A DNA stretch of 64,000 bases, from contig CAVWRJ010000024.1 in the NCBI GenBank assembly GCA_963757335.1, forward strand, positions 496,001 to 560,000, given 5' to 3'. The notes beneath the pieces are model-generated. The model was given only the letters and a program-made list of their open reading frames with translations. It was not told the DNA's origin and ran no database searches. The stretch's first letter is position 1; every line of letters starts with the position of its first letter. The translations under genes and the position numbers were made by a program. This document shows, piece by piece, positions 34,269-43,593 of this stretch. This stretch comes from DASQPA01 sp963757335 (GTDB lineage Bacteria > Acidobacteriota > Thermoanaerobaculia > Multivoradales > UBA5704).

Positions 34269-36125
34269 ATGACCTTTGCAGATAGGAGTCGGCGCCTCTG
34301 GGGCCGGCCGTGGGGGACGGCCCTCCTCCTTGCCCTGCTCGTCGTCCTCCTCTACGGCCGGCACCTGGGCGAGGGCCTGCTCGCCGACGACTTCCTCTAT
34401 ACCCGCTGGGCGCGCCAGGGCTTCCGAGTGCTGCTCCGGCACGTCACCGTGGGCTCCACGCCGCAGATGATCCGTCCCCTGCCCGGGCTCCTCTGGGAGC
34501 TCACCCGGAGCCCGGCAGGCCCTGCCGCTCTCCATGCTCTCTCGCTCCTCCTCCACCTCGGCAACAGCCTGCTGCTCGCCGCTTTCCTGAGGCGCCGGGG
34601 AGTCCGGGAGGGGGCGGCCCTCGCCGTCGCCGCCCTCTTCGTCGCCTTCCCGCTGTTGCCCGAGCCGGTGATCTGGGCGAGCGCCTCCTTCGACCTCTGG
34701 GCCTGCTTCTTCGCCCTGGCGGCCCTGGTCGTCGCCGCCGGAAGAGGACCGGTGCAGGCGGGAAATTCTCCAGAGGGTGAGGGGAGCCGTGGGCGCGCGG
34801 CGGTCGCCGCGGGTCTCTTTCTCCTCGCCCTGCTTTGTAAAGAGTCGGTGCTGCCGCTGCCGTTCCTGCTGCCCCTGCTCCTGCCCTGGCGGCAGGTCCG
34901 GCGGCCGGCGCTCGCCATGGCCCTGGTGGCCGGGGCCTACCTGCTCTTCCGCTTCGCCCTCTTCCGTGGCCCGGGCGGCTACCTGGGGGACAACGGCGCC
35001 TCTCTCCTCTGGGACTTGAAGCTCCTTCCCACCCTGCGCTCGGTCTTCCTGCGCACCCCCTTGCGGGTCTTCGTGCCGGTGAAACGGCCGGGCGCTCTGG
35101 CGCCGCTCTTCGCTCTCCTCTCGGCCCTCCTGCTGGGCGGGGTCCTGGGGCCGTGGTGCATCGAGTCGCTGCGGGGACGGGCGTTCCGCGCTCCCCTCGC
35201 CGCCCTCGCCGCCATCCCCGCCATCGCCGCGGTGGGGCTGGCGCTCCTCCCGGTGCTGCCGATCTTCTCGCTCGGCGTCGACCAGGAGGGCTCGCGGATG
35301 ATCTACTTCCCGGCTGCGGTGGCTTTTGCCGGCTGCGGTCTGGGGGTGGGCCGCCTGCCGCGGGCGAGCGGTTTGGCGTTCGCCGGGCTCCTCCTCTACT
35401 GGAGCGCCGCCACCCTCTGGAACGGCCGTGCCTGGACGGCGGCCGCCGCCGAGGTCGGGGGGGCGCGGGCGGCCCTGGCGGCCCTGGCGCCGCGGTTCCC
35501 GCCCGGCAGCCAGGTGGTGGTCGCGGGGCACGACACCTGGCAGGGGGCGTTCGCCTGGAGGAACGCCCTGCCCGCGGCCGCGGAGGTCGACGGCCTGCCC
35601 GGTGGCCACCCCTGGGCCGTGGGGACCGCCGCGGTGGTGGAGGACCCGGGCCCCGGGCTCGGCCGGAGCCTCTTCGAGGTCGGACCGGGGCGGCGCGGCG
35701 AGATGGCAGACCGCACCGCCTGCGCTCGGGCCCTCCTGGCGCCCGCCGCGAGCCTCGCCGCCTGGCCGGTCGCCGCCAGGCCCGATCCCGGGGGCGACCC
35801 CGTCACCGAAGTGGTCCTTCCGGCCGCCCCCCTCGCCCCGGCGGCCCGGGACCTCGCGGTACGGCTCCAGCTCGGCACCTGCCGCCCCCGGGCGCCGGTC
35901 TCCGGGAAACTTTTCTGGCTCTTCGCCGACTCCCGGAAGTTCGAAGGCACCGACTCCCTCCCCTTCCTCGTCGGTCCCCGGACCCCGCCGGAGGTGGTGA
36001 TCCACCTCTTCCCGGAAGCGCAGCCCCGCGAGCGGGTCACCCTCCTGCTCGACCTGCCGCGCGAGCTGATCCCCTGTGTGGTGGGAGCCCGGGTGGTGGC
36101 GGCGCCCGCGGCCTGCTCGGACTAA
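34269..36125 (+). CDS. Polytopic membrane protein, GT-C glycosyltransferase-like
   Basis: The ATG at 34269 begins MTFADRSRRLWGR and leads into the first TM helix (GTALLLALLVVLLYGRHL). The 618-residue protein has about ten TM segments to residue 395 and then a soluble about 200-residue tail. The acidic pair in the first loop (GEGLLADDFLYTRW) is typical of GT-C enzymes that use polyprenyl-phosphate sugars. A conserved-looking KESVLPLPF block follows TM4-5. Role is inferred: transfer of a sugar to protein or lipid at the outer face. It overlaps the convergent DyP gene by 4 bp. Confidence 0.65.
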   Translation: MTFADRSRRLWGRPWGTALLLALLVVLLYGRHLGEGLLADDFLYTRWARQGFRVLLRHVTVGSTPQMIRPLPGLLWELTRSPAGPAALHALSLLLHLGNSLLLAAFLRRRGVREGAALAVAALFVAFPLLPEPVIWASASFDLWACFFALAALVVAAGRGPVQAGNSPEGEGSRGRAAVAAGLFLLALLCKESVLPLPFLLPLLLPWRQVRRPALAMALVAGAYLLFRFALFRGPGGYLGDNGASLLWDLKLLPTLRSVFLRTPLRVFVPVKRPGALAPLFALLSALLLGGVLGPWCIESLRGRAFRAPLAALAAIPAIAAVGLALLPVLPIFSLGVDQEGSRMIYFPAAVAFAGCGLGVGRLPRASGLAFAGLLLYWSAATLWNGRAWTAAAAEVGGARAALAALAPRFPPGSQVVVAGHDTWQGAFAWRNALPAAAEVDGLPGGHPWAVGTAAVVEDPGPGLGRSLFEVGPGRRGEMADRTACARALLAPAASLAAWPVAARPDPGGDPVTEVVLPAAPLAPAARDLAVRLQLGTCRPRAPVSGKLFWLFADSRKFEGTDSLPFLVGPRTPPEVVIHLFPEAQPRERVTLLLDLPRELIPCVVGARVVAAPAACSD

Positions 36126-37816
36126 GCGGAGCCGGTGGGTTCACCGCCCCCGAAGAACTGCTGGCCGATCTCCGCCGTCTTCTTGCCCGGGATGGGCGGT
36201 ACGAAGTAGTACCCGCCGCCGAGCGGTACGATGGCCAGGAACTCGCCCGTCGGCGTCACCCCATTCTCGGAGGGGCCGGCCAGCCCCTCGCGGCCGGTCT
36301 GCTGCCGGTTCGCCTCGGCCGCCGACGCCAAGGCCTGGTTGAAGCTCATCGGGCAGGCGAGGCCGAGAAGTTTCCTCTCTTCTGGGGTGAGGGCGTTGAG
36401 CTCGGCGACCGTGAAGCGCCCGGACTGGTGGCGCAGAGCGCTCTCGGTGTCGTTGAACGGGCGCAGGTTGGCGTCGGCGGGCGTCGTGCCCGGCGCACCC
36501 ACCGGGAAGTTCGGGTTGCCGGCCCAGCGCTTCTTGATGAATTCGAAGGTCCCCTGGATGTCTTTCTGGAAGCTGACGAAGAGGAGCCCGGCGACGATCT
36601 TGTTGTCCATGCCGCGGTCCATGAACGGGTACCCGCGGCGGAAGATGATCTTCTGGGGGGTGCCGTCGGTCCGCCTTGGGTTGACCTTGCGCACATGCGA
36701 CCAAGCCGGCACCCGTTGGGCCGTCCGCTCGCAGATCTCGCGCACCTCCTCGATCGTGAAGTTCTTCCGCACGTCCTCCGGCAGGTCTTTAGTCTCCTTG
36801 GGCAGCTGGGCAGGATCGAAGAAGGTGATCTCGGGGTGGGATTCGAGGTCGAACAGCTTCTTCCACTGTTTGAACGCCTCGTCGTCTCCGGCGCGGAGCC
36901 CCGCCGCCAGGTCGTCGTCCGCCTGGTCGCTTAGCGTGCCGAGGAGGAGGCCGGTCCCCTTGCTGCGGCCGACCCACTCCTGCTGCTCGTCGACCTCCAG
37001 CTCGCGCCACTGATCGAGGTCGTGCACGATCTTCTGGAAGACCATGTAGGTGCCGCGGCGGAGCGCCGGGTTGGGCTCGTCGGTCGACCAGACCACCTCG
37101 TCGAAGAGGGGGGAGAGGGCCCGCGGGTTGGAGACGCCGTCGTTGAAGCCCTGGAGGTTGCGGCCGTCGGTGCGCTGGAAGCCGGAGTGGACGTCGGTGA
37201 TCGTCGCCCAGCCGGCGACGGCGGAGACGATGTCCTTGACGTCCTCGCCCGCCGCCGGCTCCAGAGTGTTCTCCAGGACCCAGCGGTTGACGAAGCTGTT
37301 CGAGGAGCCGAGTTGGAGGATCATGTCGGTCTGACCCAGGCTGTAGGGGATGGTGTCGCCGAGACCCACGTGGTCCGGCATCCCGGAGAGCCGGGCGGGG
37401 CGGCGCTCCGGCGGGATGCCGAGCCGGTCGAAGAACCCCTGGCCGAAGCCGACCGTGGCGCTCCAGGAGAAATGGCTGAGCGGGGTGGGCCGCGGCCTGC
37501 CGTTGTCGAGCACGTCGATCCTCTTCTGGCCGCTCTCGATGCGGTCGAACAGAGTGCAGAGGGTCTTCAACCCGCGGCGGACGGCCTCGGCGCCGGCCGG
37601 GCTGCCGACCTCCGGGGGAGCGAGATTCAGGCGGACGATCAGCAGGTGCTCCTGGGCGGCGGGGGAGGGGAAGCCGATCCCCGGCTGGACGACCTTCTCC
37701 TCCGCCAGCCGTTCGGTCTCCGCCTCCTGCTCAGCGCGGTGGATCTTGGGCGACAGCCGCGATGCGGCGAGGCCCGCGGGGGTGCCGTCGGCTGGGATGG
37801 GGCGAGGCTCGGTCAT
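36122..37816 (-). CDS. DyP-type (dye-decolorising) haem peroxidase
   Basis: The 564-residue protein has the GxxDG-type distal motif GFNDGVSNP (catalytic Asp), the proximal haem ligand region WSHVRKVNPR and the distal Arg region IIFRRGYPFMDRG. LLFVSFQKDIQGTFEFIKKRW is a characteristic DyP C-terminal block. It is longer than A/B-type DyPs (300-450 aa) and resembles the longer fungal-type D/C classes. No Tat or Sec signal is obvious, so it may act in the cytoplasm or in an encapsulin-free context. It oxidises bulky aromatics with H2O2. Confidence 0.9.
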   Translation of the reverse strand: MTEPRPIPADGTPAGLAASRLSPKIHRAEQEAETERLAEEKVVQPGIGFPSPAAQEHLLIVRLNLAPPEVGSPAGAEAVRRGLKTLCTLFDRIESGQKRIDVLDNGRPRPTPLSHFSWSATVGFGQGFFDRLGIPPERRPARLSGMPDHVGLGDTIPYSLGQTDMILQLGSSNSFVNRWVLENTLEPAAGEDVKDIVSAVAGWATITDVHSGFQRTDGRNLQGFNDGVSNPRALSPLFDEVVWSTDEPNPALRRGTYMVFQKIVHDLDQWRELEVDEQQEWVGRSKGTGLLLGTLSDQADDDLAAGLRAGDDEAFKQWKKLFDLESHPEITFFDPAQLPKETKDLPEDVRKNFTIEEVREICERTAQRVPAWSHVRKVNPRRTDGTPQKIIFRRGYPFMDRGMDNKIVAGLLFVSFQKDIQGTFEFIKKRWAGNPNFPVGAPGTTPADANLRPFNDTESALRHQSGRFTVAELNALTPEERKLLGLACPMSFNQALASAAEANRQQTGREGLAGPSENGVTPTGEFLAIVPLGGGYYFVPPIPGKKTAEIGQQFFGGGEPTGSA

Positions 37817-37909
37817 CGTCTTCCTCCGTCTCTGGGGACCTGCATGTATCCCTTAAAGACGGACAGGCCGCCCCTTTTCCCTCACCGCGCTACCCATCGA
37901 CGCCTCGGG

Positions 37910-38156
37910 AAGCCAGCTCAGGGCCTGGTGAAGCTATCCAAGGGCTCGGAAAGCCATCCCAGGGCTTGGCGAAGCTATCCCGGGGCTGGGAAAGCTATCT
38001 CAGGGCCTGGCGAAGCTATCCGGGGGCTGGGAAAGCTATCTCAAGGCCTGGCGAAGCTATCCAGGGGCTGGGAAAGCTATCCCAGGGCCTGGCGAAGCTA
38101 TCCAGGGGCTCGGCAAGCTATCCCAGGGCTTGGCGAAGCGATCCGGGGGCTAGGAA
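37910..38156. repeat. Minisatellite array 3: alternating 20- and 21-bp units (41-bp dimers)
   Basis: Each unit begins AAGC(T/C)ATCC and runs through a GGGCCTGGCG or GGGGCTGGGA half. Unit starts fall at 37910, 37931, 37951, 37972, 37992, 38013, 38033, 38054, 38074, 38095, 38115 and 38136. The steps alternate 21, 20, 21, 20 without exception. The two unit types also differ in sequence (GGCG ends versus GGGA or GGCA ends), so the true repeat is a 41-bp dimer. This excludes a coding explanation. It fills most of the 374-bp divergent gap between the DyP and phosphoesterase genes. Confidence 0.93.
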
Positions 38157-38190
38157 GGGTGGGTCCGAGAGTCCGCTACACTAGTCGGCC

Positions 38191-40048
38191 ATGGAATCCC
38201 CGCCCCCGCCCCCGGCACCGAGCGATCTCGCCGGCGTGCGTTCGGAGCTCAAGCGGCTGGGCTATCTCTCCCATGGCTTCGAGCGCTACCTGCTCCAGGA
38301 CGCTCTGCGCCCGGAGCGGCCCTGGCGGACGCTCCTCGACCTGACGGCGAAGGTCGCCCTCCTGGGCGGGGCAGGGATCGCTCTCGTCCTCGCCTTCGCC
38401 CTCTGCGCCGCGAACGGCAGCCTGACCACCACTCCGCTCGACCTCCTGGCCCTCTTCCTCCATCTCTTCCCGCCCATCGCCCTCGCCGCGGCGGCCGGCT
38501 TTCTCGGTCTCTCCGGGGTGGTCATCCTCGTCCTCAAGCTCTACCACGTGCGGCGGATCGAGACCCTGGCCCTGGCGGCGGCGGTGGCGGCGGGAGCTTT
38601 CGGGCTCGGGCTCGCCCTCTGGCGGGGGCGCGAGCTGGTGGCCGGGAGCCCCCGGTGGCAGCTGGCGGTGGTCGCGGTCGCCGCGCCCCTCGCCGTCTAC
38701 GTCATGATCAAGCTCGTCTACCACGGGCTCCTCGCCCTCGCCATCCGGCTGACCGACGCGCCGCCCGACCGGCGGCTCTTCTCGCGCCGGGGTTTGGGAT
38801 TCGGCATCCTCTCGGCGGCCTTTCTCCTCACCCTGCCGGCGGTCCTCGCCGCCGCCCGGGGGGAGCGGGTCGAGGCGCCGCCCTCGCTCCCCGAGGCCCC
38901 CGGCGAACGGGTGCTCCTCCTGGGGATCGACGGCGTCCTGCCGGGCGAGGTGGACTACCTGCTGAAGACCGGCGACCTGCCGGTGCTCTCCCGGCTGGCG
39001 GGGGAGTCGGGCGGAGTCCGGGCCTACAGCCGGACCCCGGAGGCGCCGGCCTCCTTCTGGGCCTCGGTCGCCACCGGCCTTCCCACGCCGGAGCACGGGG
39101 TCGCCGCCCTCGACAGCTTCCGGCCGCTCTGGGTCAGCACCCCGCTCGCCCGCACCGGGGCCCTCCGCGCCTACTGGAGCCGGATCGAGGTCCCCCTCCA
39201 CCTCGCCGAGTACCGGCCGGTGCTCGCCAACCGGCGGAGCGCCTTCACGGTCTGGGAGCTCGCCGCCCGCGGCGGGTCGCCGGTGCTCGCCGTCAACTGG
39301 TGGGCGACCTTCCCCGCCGCTCCTCTTCCCGGGCTGGTGATCGCCCACGGCGGCTACCAGCTCCTCCGCGAGGGGGCGGCGGGGGCGGTGGCGTCGGCGG
39401 GAGAGCCGTCCGGAGAGCGGGCGGCGCTCGCCGGCCTGGCGTCTGCCGTCGACCGCCGGGCGGGGACGGTCGATCCGCGGCTGGGGGCCGCGCTCTCCAC
39501 CAGCCGACCGCCAGGCCCTCCTCGACCGCGCGCTCCTCCCCGACCTCTTCTATCGCCAGGTTTTCGCCGAGCGGCTGGCCGCCGGCCCCCGCGTCGCCGC
39601 CCTCTACCTGCCGGGGCTCGACATCGCCGCCGCCGGCTTCCGTGGCAGCGACCTCGCCTTCGCCGACCTGCTGCACGCCGAGCTCGCCCAGGCCGACGGG
39701 CTCCTGGGGCGCGCCGGGATCGGGGCCGGCGGGGTGGGGACCGTCGTGGTGGTGCTCGACCCCGGGCGGCGGGCCCGGGGCGGGGAGGGGCGGGTGATCC
39801 TCTGGCGGCGGGCGGGGTGCTCCGGGTCCGGGCGGCTCGCCCCCGAGTCGGTGGCCTCGGCGCTCCTCCGTGCCGCCGGTCTGCCGCAGAGCGCCGAGCT
39901 GCCGGAGCCCCCGGGAGGGTGCCCCTGGCCGGCGCCGCCGGCCGTCCTCCGGGGCTACGGCCGGCCGGTCTCCGCGGGGTCGGGGAGGGGCGAATCGGAG
40001 GCCGGTGACGAATATCTCGAAAATTTGAGGTCGCTCGGGTACCTTTGA
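38191..40048 (+). pseudogene. Membrane-anchored alkaline-phosphatase-fold phosphoesterase, frameshifted
   Basis: Residues 1-220 hold about four TM helices. A type I phosphodiesterase/alkaline-phosphatase-superfamily domain follows: VLLLGIDGVLPGEVDYLL, LPVLSRLAGESGGVRAYSRTPEAPASFWASVATGLPTPEHGV. The metal-binding D and a S/T nucleophile region are recognisable. At about 39497-39505 the frame shifts by one base; the next frame gives ADRQALLDRALLPDLFYRQVF and ends LENLRSLGYL, the usual tail of this family in Acidobacteriota-like genomes. One extra base near CACCAG accounts for the break. Confidence 0.75.
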
Positions 40049-40165
40049 AGCACTCTTGGAGTTGGAGGGAATGCCACCGCTCGACCGTCCCGTTGTTTCC
40101 AGCGCCTGGAATTTCGGGTGTCGACCGAACTCTGTTCCATGGACGACACACAAGAGGACAACCTC

Positions 40166-42466
40166 ATGGGGATGCGGAGAGCCTTGGCGCTGCTCGCTCT
40201 GGCGACGGCCTGCGCGCCGGTGTCGAGGAAGCCGGTGGCGGTTGTAGGCCCCTCCGATCCGCCGCCCGCGACGGCCACCGCGACGGTCGCTCCGGCCCCG
40301 GTCCTCGCTACCGTGGCGTCGGCGGCGACATCGGCGGCGGCGGCGTCGGGCGGGACCGATCCGTCGGGCCGGCTGATCTACCCGGCGGCGCGGACGGTCG
40401 ACCAGGTCGACCGGTTTAACGGCGTGGAGGTGGCCGACCCCTACCGCTGGCTCGAGGACCTCGATTCGCCGGAGACCGCGGCCTGGGTGGCGGCCGAGAA
40501 CCGGGTCACGACGAGCTACCTCGCGGCCATCCCCCAGCGCGAGCAGATCCGTGCCCGCCTGACCGAGCTCTGGAACTACGAGAAGTACGACGTCCCCACC
40601 AAGCAGGGGGCGCGCTACTTCTTCGCCAAGAACGACGGCCTCCAGAACCAGAGCGTCATCTACACCCTCGACCGCCTGGACGGGACGCCGCGCAAGCTGA
40701 TCGACCCCAACACCCTCTCGGGGGACGGCACCATCGCCCTCACCGCCTTCTCGGTGAGCCACGACGGCAACCGGATGGCCTACGCCCTCTCCTCAGGCGG
40801 CTCGGACTGGGAGGAGCTCCGGGTGCGCGACGTGGCGACCGGCCGCGACCTGCCCGACCGCATCCGTTGGGTCAAGTTCTCGACCACCGCCTGGACCCAC
40901 GACAACGCCGGCTTCTTCTACAGCCGCTACGACGAGCCCAGGGCCGGCGAGCAGACGGAGACCGCCAACTACTTCCAGAAGCTCTACTACCACCGGCTCG
41001 GCACCCCGCAGTCGGCGGACCGCCTGGTCTACCAGCGGCCCGATCACAAGGACTGGGGCTTCCTCGCCCAGGTCACCGAGGATGGCCGCTACCTGGTCGT
41101 CCAGGTCTGGAAGGGGACGGAGATCGAGAACGGGGTCCTCTACCAGGACTTGACCGATCCCAAGAGCTCGATGCGGGAGCTCCTCGGGGCCTTCGACGGC
41201 TCCTACGAGTTTCTCGGCAACGACGGGCCGGTCTTCTGGTTCCAGACCAACTTGAAGGCCCCCCGGCGCCGGGTGATCGCGGTCGACACCCAGAACCCCG
41301 CCCGCGAGCACTGGCGGGAGGTGCTCCCCGAGATGGCTGAGACGTTGGAAGAGGTGAGCGTCGTCAACGACAGCTTCGTCGTCACCTATCTAAAGGACGC
41401 CCACTCGCACGTCCGGGTCTTCGATCTGGCCGGCAAGCCCGTCCGCGAGCTCGCCTTTCCCGGTTTGGGCTCGGTCTCCGGCTTCACCGGCAGGCGGCAC
41501 GACCGGGAGACCTTCTATCTCTTCACCAGCTTCAACACCCCGGCGACCGTCTATCACTACGACCTGGTGACCGGGGAGAGCCGGCTCTTCCGGCAACCGA
41601 AGGTCGCCTTCGACCCCTCCCGCTACGAGACCCGGCAGGTCTTCTACGCCAGCAAGGACGGCACCCGGGTGCCGATGTTCATCACCGCCCGGAAGGGGCT
41701 CGCCCTGGACGGCAAGAACCCCACCCTCCTCTATGGCTACGGCGGCTTCAACGTCTCGGTCACCCCCAGCTTCTCGGTCGCCAACCTGGTCTGGATGGAG
41801 ATGGGCGGGGTCTACGCCGTCGCCAACCTGCGGGGGGAGGGGAGTACGGCGAGGAGTGGCACCAGGCGGGGGCGAAGCGCAAGAAGCAGAACGTCTTCGA
41901 CGACTTCATCGCCGCCGCCCAGTGGCTGATCGAGCACCGCTACACGGAGAGCGCCCGGCTCGCCATCAACGGCCGGAGCAACGGCGGCCTGCTCGTCGGG
42001 GCGGCCCTGACCCAGCGGCCGGACCTCTTCGGCGCCGTCTGGATAGGGGTGGGCGTCCTCGACATGCTGCGCTTCCAGAAGTTCACGATCGGCTGGGGCT
42101 GGGTGTCGGACTACGGCTCGCCCGACGACCCCCTGGAGTGGCAGGCGCTCTACGCCTACTCGCCGTACCACAACATCCACCCCGGGACCCGCTACCCGGC
42201 GACCCTCATCACCACCGCCGACCACGACGACCGGGTGGTCCCGGCCCACAGCTTCAAGTTCGCCGCCGCTCTCCAGAAGGCCCAGGCCGGCCCACAGCCG
42301 GTGCTGCTCCGCATCGAGACCCGCGCCGGGCACGGCAGCGGCAAGCCGACCTCGAAGCAGATCGAGGAGGCGACGGACGGCTACGCCTTCCTCGTCAAGC
42401 AGCTGGGGATGCAGGGACTTCAGGTCGGAGAGCGAGGGGGCCCGCCGGCGGGATACTATCCGCTAG
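40166..42466 (+). pseudogene. Prolyl oligopeptidase (S9A) lipoprotein, frameshifted in a G6 tract
   Basis: The start MGMRRALALLALATACAPVS gives a lipoprotein signal with Cys in LATAC, preceded by AGAGGA. A beta-propeller spans about residues 90-440 (VADPYRWLEDLDSPETAAWV). The frame slips at 41832-41837, where one more G gives NLRGGGEYGEEWH. The catalytic domain continues with GRSNGGLLVGAAL (Ser), TADHDDRVVPAHS (Asp) and RAGHGSGKP (His). The continuing frame has no stop until 44775; a TAG at 42464-42466 in the original frame abuts the next ATG, so a second indel after about 42411 is likely. Confidence 0.85.
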
Positions 42467-43585
42467 ATGTCCCGCCGCTTCGTGAGCGCAGGGCTCTTGG
42501 GGCTCCTCGCGCTCTCCGCCCTGCCGCTCCGGCCCGAACCGGCTTCCCGCGAGCGCGAGCTGGCCGCGCTCCGGGCCGAGATCGCCCGCCTGGAGACCCG
42601 CCTCGTCCGCGCCAGGCAGGAGCAGAGCGGCCGGGAGGGCGAGATCGCGAAGACCGACCTGGAGCTCAAGCTCGAGGAGGACCGCCTCGCCGAGGCGACG
42701 GCGGCGCGCCGGCTGGCGGCGGAGCAGGAGGCGGCCGGGGTGCGGCAGGTGGCGACCCTGGAGGCCGAGCTGGCGGCGGCCCGGCGCGAGCTCGGCCGGC
42801 GCCTGGTCGGCCTCTACAGCCTCGGCCGCCAGGGCTATCTCCGGCTCTTCCTGTCGCTCAAACCCGACTCCCGGCTCCTCCCCTCGATCCGGCTCATGCG
42901 CTACCTCGCCCGGCGCGACCGCGAGTCGATCGACCGTTTCACCACCGCCCGGGCCGAGCTCGCCGGGCAGCGCGACCGCCTGGCGGCGCGGCGGGCCGAG
43001 ATCGAGCGCTGGATCGGCCAGGAGGAGACGCGGCGGCGGCAGCTCGTCCTTCTGCGTGGGCACCAGGCCGACCTCCTGGCCCAGGTCCGGCGCGAGAGCC
43101 AGGACTTGGCGGCGCGGGCCGGGGAGCTGGCGGAGCGGGAGCACAAGCTCTCGGGCTTCTTAGACCTCCTCTACGGCAGGAGCCCCGAGGCGCTGGCGGG
43201 CAAGCCCATGCAGGACTTCCGCGGCGTCCTCGACTGGCCGGTGCACGGCCGGGTGACGGCCGGCTTCGGCCCCCTCCTCGACCCGCGCTACCACACCCGG
43301 GTGCCGCACAACGGGGTCGACATCCAGACCGCGCCCAAGACCGAGGTGCACGCCGTCTTCCCCGGCAAGGTCCTCTTCGCCGCCCCCTTCGAGGGCTACG
43401 GCACGACCGTCGTCGTCACCCATGCCGGGCGCGTCCTCACCCTCTATGCCGGGCTCTCCAACTGCCTGGTGAACAAGGAAGATATGGTAACCTTGGGACA
43501 GGTCGTGGGCTCGGCCTCCGACAAGCTCTACTTCGAGATCCGCGTGGAAAATCATCCCGAGAACCCCCTCAACTGGTTACGGTAG
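42467..43585 (+). CDS. envC: EnvC-like LytM-domain protein (M23 fold, catalytic His lost)
   Basis: The 372-residue protein has a signal peptide (VSAGLLGLLALSALPLRPEPA), a long coiled coil (about 25-230) and a C-terminal LytM domain (WPVHGRVTAGFG...RVPHNGVDIQTAP). The first metal His/Asp pair is present, but the HxH element is replaced (DKLYFEIRV for HLHFEIR) and YAHLS is YAGLS. Loss of the second histidine pair implies a non-catalytic activator of peptidoglycan amidases, as for E. coli EnvC. It starts on the base after a TAG and forms a unit with the S41 and polysaccharide-deacetylase genes. Confidence 0.88.
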   Translation: MSRRFVSAGLLGLLALSALPLRPEPASRERELAALRAEIARLETRLVRARQEQSGREGEIAKTDLELKLEEDRLAEATAARRLAAEQEAAGVRQVATLEAELAAARRELGRRLVGLYSLGRQGYLRLFLSLKPDSRLLPSIRLMRYLARRDRESIDRFTTARAELAGQRDRLAARRAEIERWIGQEETRRRQLVLLRGHQADLLAQVRRESQDLAARAGELAEREHKLSGFLDLLYGRSPEALAGKPMQDFRGVLDWPVHGRVTAGFGPLLDPRYHTRVPHNGVDIQTAPKTEVHAVFPGKVLFAAPFEGYGTTVVVTHAGRVLTLYAGLSNCLVNKEDMVTLGQVVGSASDKLYFEIRVENHPENPLNWLR

Positions 43586-43593
43586 GCATCCCT

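Noticed and set aside
33798..36005. 735-codon minus-strand frame opposite the GT-C-like gene
   Set aside because: Only its last 133 codons (MntA) show family motifs; the upstream part is a low-complexity antisense shadow.
35153..36934. Plus-strand frame spanning the end of the GT-C-like gene and antisense to the DyP gene
   Set aside because: No conserved blocks and extreme Arg/Gly/Pro composition.
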